Assembly: GCF_026342015.1 (NCBI RefSeq)
Contig: NZ_JAPENL010000002.1
Coordinates: 1,803,001-1,867,000, forward strand
Direction of reading: 5' to 3'
From: Micromonospora lupini
GTDB taxonomy: Bacteria; Actinomycetota; Actinomycetes; Mycobacteriales; Micromonosporaceae
DNA length: 64,000 nucleotides
A program made the position numbers and the translations under genes. Of this stretch, positions 38,136 to 46,700 are shown piece by piece. The number at the start of each line of letters is the position of its first letter. Positions within the stretch are counted from its first letter, which is position 1. Below the pieces are notes generated by a model that was given only the letters and a program-made list of their open reading frames with translations, did no database searches and had not been told where the DNA came from.

Positions 38136-38471
38136 ATGAAGTTCGACATGGGAGCACAGACGCTCGGCAGCCTGACCAAGCAGACGCAGGGGTCGTCCGA
38201 TGATCTCGGCTCTCTGATCAAGCAGCTGATCGCCGCAGCAGAGCCGTTGCAGGGCAATTTCAACGGTGCCGGACGGGTTGCCTTCGATTCGTTCAAGGCC
38301 AACGCCGATTCGATCACCGCGGATCTCAACTCCGCTCTGGGAGCGATTCTCGGAGGCCAGAGTGGAATGGACTCCGCCTTCGGTCAGGGTGACACCGAGA
38401 TGGCGGACAACGCCTCGTCGACGGCGGGCACGGCGAACTTCGACGCGGCCAGGTTCTCGAGCAGCCGCTGA
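38136..38471 (+). CDS. WXG100-class ESX secreted protein
   Basis: The 111-residue helical protein starts MKFDMGAQTLGSLTKQTQGS and has FNGAGRVAFDSFKANADSIT at about 48-67, a variant of the WXG turn where W is replaced (F-N-G), then a second helix and a disordered Ser/Ala tail. This is the form of small ESX substrates. GGGAGGAG lies before the ATG. It opens the operon that ends in the toxin and immunity genes. Confidence 0.82.
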   Translation: MKFDMGAQTLGSLTKQTQGSSDDLGSLIKQLIAAAEPLQGNFNGAGRVAFDSFKANADSITADLNSALGAILGGQSGMDSAFGQGDTEMADNASSTAGTANFDAARFSSSR

Positions 38472-38490
38472 CCCGGGGGGAGTGACAGTC

Positions 38491-38796
38491 ATGAGCACAG
38501 ACCGACGCAGTTTCGACACGGGCACGTCGCAGCAGGTCCAGGGCGACCTCGCCACCATCGTCGCCCGGCTGGAGGCAGTGATCTCGCAGCGCAGCGCCGA
38601 CGTGGCGGGAGCCATGGCCGACTTCCAGGCCGACGGAGTCTCCGAGGACTACCGGACCGTCGAGGATCGGTGGAACCGCGCCGCAGGCGAGGTCCGCGCG
38701 ATCATCGATCTGGTCAAGACCACCATGACGAAGAACGACGAGACGGCGAACACGACGCTGTCCCGGGCCCGTTCGGCGGTCCAGTCCATCGGTTGA
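38491..38796 (+). CDS. ESAT-6-like family protein
   Basis: The 101-residue protein (MSTDRRSFDTGTSQQVQGDL) forms two long helices with a turn at DFQADGVSEDYRTVEDRWNR and continues through LVKTTMTKNDETANTTLSRA. It matches a group often labelled pore-forming ESAT-6 family. It lies 19 bases after the previous gene and probably pairs with it as a secreted heterodimer. Confidence 0.82.
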   Translation: MSTDRRSFDTGTSQQVQGDLATIVARLEAVISQRSADVAGAMADFQADGVSEDYRTVEDRWNRAAGEVRAIIDLVKTTMTKNDETANTTLSRARSAVQSIG

Positions 38797-38833
38797 GCCG
38801 TTTCCGACGAGTTGTTGACGAGGGAGCACGAGC

Positions 38834-39193
38834 GTGAGCGCCTGGGACATCTCCCCCGGTGGAGTGCGCGACGTCCTGAATCGCACACATGCCGCGGCCA
38901 CCCCTTTCGAGGGGCAGATGACGAGCTTGAACTCGGCGCTGGAGGGATCCGCCACCGAGTCCAGTTCGGAGATCGTAGGCCAGGCACTTCAGGGCTTCGT
39001 GGAGTCCATTCGGACGGATCTTGAGTTCGTGTTCACCCGCACGGGGGCGTGCATACAGGCAGCGGCGCAGGCGACGAACGCCTACGTCGAAGGTGACCTG
39101 GAGATGGCCGCGAACGCGCAGCGCAGCGCAGCGGCAGCGCCCGACCCGTCGGCCACGATGCCGGGGCCGGGCCGTGCGGCGGTGCCCCGATGA
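38834..39193 (+). CDS. DUF6507-like small ESX-associated protein
   Basis: The 119-residue protein starts at GTG with SAWDISPGGVRDVLNRTHAA, the W-D-I-S-P start I associate with DUF6507 proteins found beside WXG genes. The rest is helical (FVESIRTDLEFVFTRTGACI, then NAYVEGDLEMAANAQ) with a Pro-rich tail. It overlaps the toxin gene by 4 bases and may act as its partner for export. Confidence 0.72.
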   Translation: MSAWDISPGGVRDVLNRTHAAATPFEGQMTSLNSALEGSATESSSEIVGQALQGFVESIRTDLEFVFTRTGACIQAAAQATNAYVEGDLEMAANAQRSAAAAPDPSATMPGPGRAAVPR

Positions 39194-41481
39194 TCAACCC
39201 GGGGGAGATTCCGCAGATCCCCGGCAACATGGACGTGTTGGCCACCCACGCACAGACGGTTCGTACCACCGGCGGCGACTTCGCCAACACCGGCCAGGCT
39301 GTCGACAGCACCTTTCAGGGGCTGGCACCGGTATACAAGGCGCCGGAGGCGACGCAGCTCTTCGCCGCCACCGGCCCGGTACGCACGGTGTCGGCCTCGG
39401 TCGGCGAGGACATCCAGGCCGTCGGAGCAGCTCTGGCCACGTACGCCAGCGAGGTCAAGGAGATCAAGGCCCAACTCGCGGCCCTGAAGGGCCAGGCGGA
39501 ACAGTTCGTCGGCTCGGTGAAGGACGACGAGGACTGGCGCGATGACGAGGGCAAGGTCGACCAGCACAACGGCCTGATCACCGCGGTGAATACGCAGGTG
39601 GCGGCGTTCTTCGAGGCGCAGCGCAAGTGCGCCAACACGATCAACGCGCTGTACGGCGGTCGCCAGTACCGGGCCGACAACGCCGATGGCCAGGCCGATG
39701 ACGGCGAGTACGGCTTCACCGCCGACATGCTCAACGCCGCTGCCGGTGAGGACGGAGCCCTGCCGTGGGGCAGCAACGAGGAGCACGACCGCGGATTCTT
39801 CGGTGACGTCGGGGCGTTCTTCGTCGGCGTCGGCGAGGGCTTCGTCACCATGCTCGAGGACCTGGGTGGGCTGATCGGCCGGGATCCGACCACGGGCGAG
39901 TGGAGTTGGGGCACCGCCGGCGACTCCTGGCTGGGGCTCGGCAAGTTCGTGTGGGCCGTATCGATCTACATCAACCCGGTGACGATCGTGATCGACCAGA
40001 CGGTAGGCATGCCGTTCATGGAGAAGGGTGAGGCGGGCAACCTCCTGCTCAATGCTGGCAAGAGCATCATCGCGTACGACACGTGGGGCGAGGACAAGTC
40101 GAAGGCCGCGGGCCTGGCGACGTTCAACATCGTCTCGGCTGTGGTCGGCACCAAGGGCGCCGGCTCCGGTCTGCGCGGCGCGGGCGCTGCGGTGAACAGC
40201 ATCCGAGGCGGTGCCACCGCCGCCCGGATCAGCGCCGCGCTGATCCGCACCGGCAACTGGCTCGACAAGTTGCCCACTGTCGGCGAGGTGGCCATCAACT
40301 TCGCCAAGAAGTTCGACATCAAGATTCCGCAACTCGGGCTGGCCCCGGCGATCGTCGGCGACGTGCCGGTCGGCCGCGGCTTCGAGGTCGACATGCCCAA
40401 CACTCGCGGCGGCGACGTGATGCACATGGACGGCGGCAACGGCCCCGGCGGCAACCTGCCCGGCGGCCACCATCCGGGCGACGTGACTCCGGGTGGGAAC
40501 CTGCCGGACGGCAATGGGCCGGGTGGGAACCTGCCGGACGGCAATGGGCCGGGTGGGAACTTGCCGGACGGCAATGGGCCGGGTGGGAACCTGCCGGACG
40601 GCAATGCGCCCGACGGGAACACGCCCGGTGGAGGAGTCCCCGATCGGGGGCGGGATCTCACGCCGGGTGAGCAGCAGCGTCTCCTCGATCAGGCCGAGCG
40701 GCTCTCTCCCGCCGCCAGGACTCAGGTACAGGACCTGCTCGCCCGTACCGACCTGCCGGACGGTGTGGCCAACCGGGCGGCACGGGACTTCATGGACCTG
40801 CAGGAATCCGGGCGATTGGCGGGAGGCGTCGACCGGCAGGGGGACATCTTCCGCGACATGCTCGACAACCTCAGCGGGGACCGCTCCGCCTTTGAGGGCG
40901 CGGCGACGGAGTTGCGCGCCGCGAACGAGGTGCTGCAGAGCGGTGATCTGGCCCCCGGCAGCAAGATCGGTCTGAACGTTGTCGCTGGTGAACGGGTCAA
41001 CCTGGGCAACGGCACGGTCGTCGACACCGGTCGCATCCCCGAAAGCGATCTCGTCTACCAGACTGCAGACGGCAACGTCCATGTGACGGAGGTCAAGGCC
41101 ACCGCCCAGACCGTGGCCAACAAGTTCCGATCCGATCCCGCACAGTTGGAGCGCATGCTCGACTGGCGTGACGGCGCCCCGGGGCGCGAGGTGAGCGTCC
41201 GGGTTGGCACCGACGAGGGCTGGACGGGCCTTTTCAGCCGCGCTGGCAACGATCCTCCGCAGCTGGCGATCGAACGACTCGCCGACCAGAACGTACCGAT
41301 TACCATCGGCGGGCGTACCTTAACCCCGCAGCAGTTGACCGCGCTGCACGAGGCGGTGGAGCGGGCCGCGGCCGACCCGGCGCATCCGATGCGCAAGCCG
41401 GCGGTGTGGTTCGGCGAGCACCTGCCGAACCTCGACGCGGCACGTGACTTCCTCAGGCCCTACGGAGTTGATTTTCTGTGA
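39190..41481 (+). CDS. ESX-type polymorphic toxin with a C-terminal PD-(D/E)XK-like nuclease domain
   Basis: The 763-residue protein has an N-terminal helical region of about 130 residues resembling WXG/LXG delivery domains (DVLATHAQTVRTTGGDFANT, then VGAALATYASEVKEIKAQLA), a middle with hydrophobic helices (about 205-350), a Gly-Asn-Pro-Asp repeat linker (about 420-480), and a C-terminal domain. That domain has E574 in a helix (FEGAATELRAANEVL), D620 in ESDLVYQTADGN, and E634-x-K636 in VHVTEVKAT, the order expected of a restriction-endonuclease-like nuclease. It should be exported by the adjacent type VII system and be neutralised by the overlapping next gene. A TTA codon is at 41320. Confidence 0.82.
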   Translation: MINPGEIPQIPGNMDVLATHAQTVRTTGGDFANTGQAVDSTFQGLAPVYKAPEATQLFAATGPVRTVSASVGEDIQAVGAALATYASEVKEIKAQLAALKGQAEQFVGSVKDDEDWRDDEGKVDQHNGLITAVNTQVAAFFEAQRKCANTINALYGGRQYRADNADGQADDGEYGFTADMLNAAAGEDGALPWGSNEEHDRGFFGDVGAFFVGVGEGFVTMLEDLGGLIGRDPTTGEWSWGTAGDSWLGLGKFVWAVSIYINPVTIVIDQTVGMPFMEKGEAGNLLLNAGKSIIAYDTWGEDKSKAAGLATFNIVSAVVGTKGAGSGLRGAGAAVNSIRGGATAARISAALIRTGNWLDKLPTVGEVAINFAKKFDIKIPQLGLAPAIVGDVPVGRGFEVDMPNTRGGDVMHMDGGNGPGGNLPGGHHPGDVTPGGNLPDGNGPGGNLPDGNGPGGNLPDGNGPGGNLPDGNAPDGNTPGGGVPDRGRDLTPGEQQRLLDQAERLSPAARTQVQDLLARTDLPDGVANRAARDFMDLQESGRLAGGVDRQGDIFRDMLDNLSGDRSAFEGAATELRAANEVLQSGDLAPGSKIGLNVVAGERVNLGNGTVVDTGRIPESDLVYQTADGNVHVTEVKATAQTVANKFRSDPAQLERMLDWRDGAPGREVSVRVGTDEGWTGLFSRAGNDPPQLAIERLADQNVPITIGGRTLTPQQLTALHEAVERAAADPAHPMRKPAVWFGEHLPNLDAARDFLRPYGVDFL
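40491..40610 (+). repeat. Four 30-bp tandem repeats in the toxin linker
   Basis: Units start at 40491, 40521, 40551 and 40581, each encoding the decapeptide GGNLPDGNGP, with a single base change in unit 3 and two near the end of unit 4. The DNA is nearly identical, so recent copy-number change is likely. Confidence 0.93.
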
Positions 41482-42173
41482 CCGGTCCCTGGGTTTCCCA
41501 CGAACTTCTGGCCGCCGTGCCAATTCCATGGCGGCTGGCGGATCCCGTCGAGCGCGGCAAGGCGACGCGCGAGCTGCTGCCCGGCCCGCAGCAGCGGGCC
41601 GAAGCCCTACGGGCGTTGGAGACGTGCCTCGCCTACCTGGTGGACGTCCGGGACCGTTACGGCGACGAGACGGACTGGGGGCTTCCCAAGGCGTTCTTCG
41701 ACGACTACTGGTTCATCCTGTACGCACGGCTCAAGCAGTCGATGCCGACCCTTGCCGATGTCACGCCCGAGAGGGTGCGCGACTGGACCGAGGCTTACCT
41801 GGACTCGGAGGATGTCTTCGGCGTCACGTGGACGACGCCACCGGACGAGGTCATCGACAGCATTGGTCGATCGTGGGTCTTCTTCATTATCCAAGGAGCG
41901 ACGGAGAGTCTGGTCCGCTGGTTCCGCAGCGTGGGCCCTGATCATCTGGACGATGTGGAACGTGCCCGGGTGGTCGACCTGCTCAAGGAGGCGACACCTC
42001 GCTTGCAGTGGCGCCTTACGATCGTCACCGTCCCGACGATTCTGGATCTCGGCGGGCCCGAGGAGAAGGGCTACTTCGATCGGTTGGCGAGCGATGCGGG
42101 CCTGCACGAGAAGACCCGCGCCGAAGCGGAGAGCGTGAGCTCGTTCATCGACCGCCAACACGAGCCGATCTAG
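41478..42173 (+). CDS. Candidate immunity protein for the nuclease toxin
   Basis: The 231-residue soluble protein starts at a GTG overlapping the toxin stop by 4 bases, the typical place for an immunity gene. It is acidic and Trp-rich (MTGPWVSHELLAAVPIPWRL; TDWGLPKAFFDDYWFILYAR; WTEAYLDSEDVFGVTWTTPP) without signal peptide or membrane helix, as needed to block a cytoplasmic nuclease. No family was recognised. Its last seven codons are duplicated at 42380-42402. Confidence 0.72.
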   Translation: MTGPWVSHELLAAVPIPWRLADPVERGKATRELLPGPQQRAEALRALETCLAYLVDVRDRYGDETDWGLPKAFFDDYWFILYARLKQSMPTLADVTPERVRDWTEAYLDSEDVFGVTWTTPPDEVIDSIGRSWVFFIIQGATESLVRWFRSVGPDHLDDVERARVVDLLKEATPRLQWRLTIVTVPTILDLGGPEEKGYFDRLASDAGLHEKTRAEAESVSSFIDRQHEPI

Positions 42174-42275
42174 GGGACGTTCAAGCCCTGGCGGCGTAGC
42201 ACCGCGCCGAGCGTGTTTCGTACCGGGTATCGGGTCGCCGCCCAGTCGATACCACGATGCTCGTCGAGTGCCAGT
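42170..42275 (-). pseudogene. Frameshifted 3' relic of the gene at 42399-43364
   Basis: On the minus strand, one frame reads RRASWYRLGGDP and the next frame continues YPVRNTLGAVLRRQGLNVP followed by a stop. The intact neighbour ends RRAWWYRLDGGPGAPYEMLG then AVMRRYGLNVPR. The match at protein and DNA level, interrupted by a frameshift, shows a decayed copy of that gene's last 35 or so codons. Confidence 0.82.
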
Positions 42276-42379
42276 CTGCCCGGGCGGTGGGGACTTGTCA
42301 GGCACACCGGATGGCCGAGGCGGAGAGCGAACGTTGGTTCGTCAGACGGGGAGCCGCCCCTACGAGACGGGCGACCCCG

Positions 42380-42402
42380 ACCGCCCACACGAGCGGATCT
42401 AG
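42380..42402. repeat. Duplicate of the immunity-gene 3' end
   Basis: Positions 42151-42173 and 42380-42402 differ at only two or three of 23 bases. The first encodes the end of the immunity protein (RQHEPI, stop); the second reads RPHERI, stop, in a stretch with no intact gene. Both copies are directly followed by the convergent 3' end of the 42399-type gene. Confidence 0.82.
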
Positions 42403-43364
42403 CGGGGGACGTTCAGGCCGTAGCGACGCATCACCGCGCCGAGCATCTCGTACGGCGCGCCGGGGCCGCCGTCCAGTCGATACCACCACGCGCGTCGGGC
42501 GCCCCGCCCCAACGGGCGACCCATGACCACATCCTGCGCAGACTCGACGGGGCTCTCCTGGTGGCCGACCAGAATGCCCCACGGCAGCGCCGGCATGCTC
42601 GGCGTGCTCGACCGCAGCCCGCCGGATCGGCCCGGGTGCACGGTCACGATCATGCTGCGGGCGGTGCCGGCCAGCTTCTCGGCGAGCCCCTCGACCGCCG
42701 TCTCCTCGACGGTGGACAGGGGAGGGCCGGCCAGCCGGAGTTGTTCGCGGAGGCCGACGTCGACCCGCTCGACCGTCAGCACCCCCAGGGTGGGGGAGGT
42801 GCGCTCGCCGCCGACGATGGTCAGGCTGGTGGGGGCGGGTGCGCGCGTTCGACAGAAGGCCGTGAGGTCGTGGCGTGACCACGGCTCGGTGACCGGTTCG
42901 GCGACGCCCCACCCGGCCGGGTCGCCGCCGGTGAGTGCACGGACTGCGGCTTCGGTGCTGGCACCCAGTCGCAGGGCCTCGGTGGCGGGGTGCAGGGTGA
43001 CGATCTGGATTTCCAGGCCGCCCGTCCAGGGTGCGTCGTCAGGTGGCGAACCGGCGGGCTGGGAGGCATCGGCACCGGCGAAGCGGTGACCGTCCCAGCG
43101 CAACGGAAGGCCGGTGAGCCCGTCGCGGTACCTGTCGCCCGTCCGCACCACCCACTGCCCCTGTGCCTGGGCGAGCATCATCTCCAACGGGTACGTGATG
43201 ACGCCGTCCGCAGGCGTGACGACCTGGAGCAGCAGTCCATCGCGTACCGCGTCGACTGCGGCTTCGGCGAGCCAGGGTGCCAGGCCGACCACCGCGCGGT
43301 CCTGGTGGAGGACGACGGCCCGGTCGGTGATCGTGTCGGTCGCGCCGTTCATCGGCTCATCCAT
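42399..43364 (-). CDS. Uncharacterised type VII secretion-associated protein
   Basis: The 321-residue soluble protein begins MDEPMNGATDTITDRAVVLH and is mostly alternating strands and helices (LEIQIVTLHPATEALRLGAS; LTVERVDVGLREQLRLAGPP; RSMIVTVHPGRSGGLRSS). It matches nothing I recognise. GGGAGGG lies 6 bases before the ATG. It overlaps the preceding gene by 16 bases and lies third from EccC, so it may be a substrate chaperone or EspG-like factor. Its 3' end is the source of the relic at 42170. Confidence 0.75.
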   Translation of the reverse strand: MDEPMNGATDTITDRAVVLHQDRAVVGLAPWLAEAAVDAVRDGLLLQVVTPADGVITYPLEMMLAQAQGQWVVRTGDRYRDGLTGLPLRWDGHRFAGADASQPAGSPPDDAPWTGGLEIQIVTLHPATEALRLGASTEAAVRALTGGDPAGWGVAEPVTEPWSRHDLTAFCRTRAPAPTSLTIVGGERTSPTLGVLTVERVDVGLREQLRLAGPPLSTVEETAVEGLAEKLAGTARSMIVTVHPGRSGGLRSSTPSMPALPWGILVGHQESPVESAQDVVMGRPLGRGARRAWWYRLDGGPGAPYEMLGAVMRRYGLNVPR

Positions 43365-43708
43365 GTCAGCCCTCCCGTGATCTCGACCAGTGCGGCGGTG
43401 AACCGGCGGGCCACCTCCGCGGCCTGCGGGTCGGCACCCGGTGCCCGGCTCTCCACCCACCACACCGGCTCGGGCACGTCGTCGGCGGGGGCGAGGCCCA
43501 GCAGCCGTTGCGCCTCGCCGGGAACGCGCACCAGACGGGCGGTCTCGACGCTCAGGAGCAGACGTCCGTCGCCCGGGTCGAACAGCTGCACCAGCCCCGC
43601 CGCCTCGATCGTGTCCATCTTCAGCTCGGAGCCGGCCGCGATCAGGGCGCCGAGCATCGCGGCGGCATCGGGCTCGGCGCGGCACAGCGCCACCGCATCG
43701 AATGTCAT
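43349..43708 (-). CDS. Small uncharacterised protein downstream of eccC
   Basis: The 119-residue protein (MTFDAVALCRAEPDAAAMLG) shares one base with the eccC stop and overlaps the next gene, so it belongs to the secretion operon. It has LLLSVETARLVRVPGEAQRL and WWVESRAPGADPQAAEVARR and no membrane helix. No family was recognised. Confidence 0.7.
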   Translation of the reverse strand: MTFDAVALCRAEPDAAAMLGALIAAGSELKMDTIEAAGLVQLFDPGDGRLLLSVETARLVRVPGEAQRLLGLAPADDVPEPVWWVESRAPGADPQAAEVARRFTAALVEITGGLTWMSR

Positions 43709-46700
43709 CAGTCCTCCTTCGTCTGGCCGGTGTACGCGGTCTGCACCATGCGGGGGCCGTCGCCGGGGCGGATCAGTTGCGCGCGGCCGGTCGGCAGGAC
43801 CATCGGCCGTACGCCCGAGAACAGTTGACCCTCCGTCCGGTCGCCGGACATGAGCAGGCTCAGGCAGCCCGCCTCGCGCACGGCAAGCGGGAACGGCTCG
43901 AACAGGCCGCGCGAGGCGCCGGCCACCCGCCGGGCCATCACGACGTGCAGCCCGGTGTCCCGACCGGACGCCACGTGTGGGACCAGCGCGCCGAGCGGCT
44001 GCGTGGCGGACGCGGCAAGGATGTCGTAGTCGTCGATGAGCAGCACGATCCGGGTGCGCGCCGCCTCGGACGACTGCCGTTTCGCCAGCTCGTCGCCCAC
44101 CGCCCTCGACAGTTGCTGGGCGAGCGTCGAGTTCGGGGCGTATCCGCCGCAGTAGGAGTCGGGCACCACGTCGGCGAGTGCGCGGCGGGGGTCGAACACG
44201 GCGAACACCAGTTCCTCGGACGTGTACTGCCCCATCAGCTCCTCGGCGACCAGCCGCAGCAGGTTCGTCTTTCCGGTCCGGGGGTCCCCGAGGACGAGGA
44301 GGTGCTGGTCGCGGCCGAACAGGTCGACGACGGCGGGGGCGAAGTCACTCTCGTAGCGACCGAAGGGAACCACTCCGTGGCCGGCGGGGGCGTCGGCGAG
44401 GTCGGCCACGGGGAGCACGGCGGGCAGGACCCGGACTGGTGGCGGCAGCGCCCCCGTCCAGGCTGCTCGCACCAGCCGGGTGGCGGCGATCAGACCGGCG
44501 TTGCCCGGGTCCGGGATTCCGTCCAGGCGGGGCAGCGCGACCTGGGCGAACAGCTTCTCGCTGGTGAGAGCCCGTCCAGGCTGGTCGGGTGGGACACCTC
44601 GGGCCTGCCGGCCGTCGATGCTCGACTCCGCGGGCTCGGTGAGCCGCAACTCGACCCGGTTGGCGAAGGCGACCTGCTGCGCGGCACGCACCTCGTTCCA
44701 CCGCCGGGCGGTACCGATCACGTGGATGCCGTAGCGGCCGCCCCTGGCGAGCAGGCCGTGCACCTTGGTCTCCAGACTCTCGAACTCGGCGTTGAGCTGG
44801 CCGTACCCGTCGATCAGCAACACCACGTCGACGCAGCCGACCTCGGTGCGCACGCTCTCGTCGGCGTGCCGCAGGTCCTCGACCGTGTCGAACTGGTGGC
44901 GGCTGAAGATGCGTTGCCGCTGGGCGAGCATCGCGTGCACCTCGTCGACGACGCGGCGGACGCGTTCGCGGTCCTCGCGGCTGGCGACGCCGCCGACGTG
45001 CGGGAGCCCGGCGAGCCCCGCCAGGCCGTTTCCGAGCAGGTCGATGCCGTAGATGCCGACGTCGGTGGGGCGATGGGTGGTGGCCAGGCCGAGCGCGAGG
45101 GTACGCAGCACGGTGGTCTTGCCGCTGCCGGGCCCGCCGAGGACGAGCAGGTTGCCGCCGCTCCCGGCGAGGTTCAGCACCCAGGGGCCCTGCCACTGAC
45201 GGGCCGGATCGTCGAGACGGCCCAGCGGAACCGGCAATCCGACGCCGGAGCGCGACCGGTCTCCCAGCCGTACGCCCTCCGGCGTGGTGACCACCCCACC
45301 GCCAGCCTCGTCGAGGGTGAGCAGGGGTGGCAGGGGAGGCAACCAGATCGCCGTGACCCGCTGCCCGCTCGCCGCCATCTGCCCCACCACTGTCGACAGC
45401 AGGGTCGGCCCGGTGGTGCGGCGGGTCGCCTTCGGCTCCTCGGGCACGCTCTCGTCGACCTCGGTGCGCGCCGTGCCGAACAACGGCATCGGCTTCGCCA
45501 TTGGCCCGACGATCGGGGCGAGTTCGGCGTCCGCGCCGTTGCTGAGCGGGCCGGAGACGTACGCGGCCTTGAACCGCTGGTAGATCGACACGTCGACCTT
45601 CAGGTAGCCGTTGCCGGGCAGCGGCGGCAGGTGGAACGCGTCGACAGTGTCGAGGACGGTGCGCGACTCCATCTCGGTGAGCGTACGAAGGCCGATCCGG
45701 TAGGCGAGATAGTTCTCCAGGCCGCGCATCTTGCCCTGTTCGACGCGCTGGCTCGACAGCAGCAGGTGCACGCCGATCGACCGCCCGATCCGCCCGATCC
45801 GCAGGAACAGGTCGATGAACTCCGACTTGGCGGCGAGCAGCTCACCGAACTCGTCGATGAGCACGAGGAGGTGGGGCAGCGGGGGCAGGTCGGTGCGCTC
45901 GCCCTGGGCAGCGCGGAGCATGTGGTACTCGGTGATGTCGGTGACCCTGCCGGCGTCGGCGAGCACCTGCTGGCGGCGCTGCACCTCGCCGTCGAGGCTC
46001 GTGTACATCCGCTCCACGAGCGCCGCGTCGGCGACCAGGTTGGTGATCAGACCGGCCAGGTGCGGCAGTTCGCTGAACGGCGCGAAGGTGGCCCCGCCCT
46101 TGTAGTCGACGAGGACCATCGCCATCCGTTCCGGCGGGTGACTCGCCGCCAGGGCGAGCACGAGCGTACGCAGCAGTTCGCTCTTGCCCGAACCGGTCGC
46201 CCCGACGCAGAGCCCGTGCGGCCCCATCCCGAGTTGTGCGGGCTCCTTCAGGTCGAGCAGCACCGGGCGCCCCGCCGGGTCGACCCCGATCGGGACGCGG
46301 AGGAAGTCCCGCTCTCCCCGCGGCCGCCAGAGGTGGGCCAGATCCAGGTCGGTGGGGTCGGACAGGCCCAACAGGTCCTGGAAGTCGGCCGGTGGCGTGC
46401 CGGTGCCGTCGTCGTAGGAGTCGGCGGACAGCCGCAGCGGCGCGATGCTGCGGGCCAGACCCTCCACCAGTGGGGCCGGCGCCTCGTCGAGGTTGCCACG
46501 TACGGTCACCGCCGGGGACGCGGTGAGATCCTCCAGGGTGAGCGAGTCGCCGTCGATGGTGATCCGGCGGGAGATGTCGCCCGGTTCGTGCAGCCGGTCG
46601 GCGAGCAGGTGCACCACGGTGATGCCGAGGCTGGCCAGACCGACCGTCTGGTCGGGGCTGGCCAGTACGCGGGCTAGTTCACCGTGGGCGTCGTCGATGA

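Noticed and set aside
43441..46677. Long plus-strand open frame opposite eccC
   Set aside because: Composition is typical of antisense DNA and EccC motifs fully explain the other strand.
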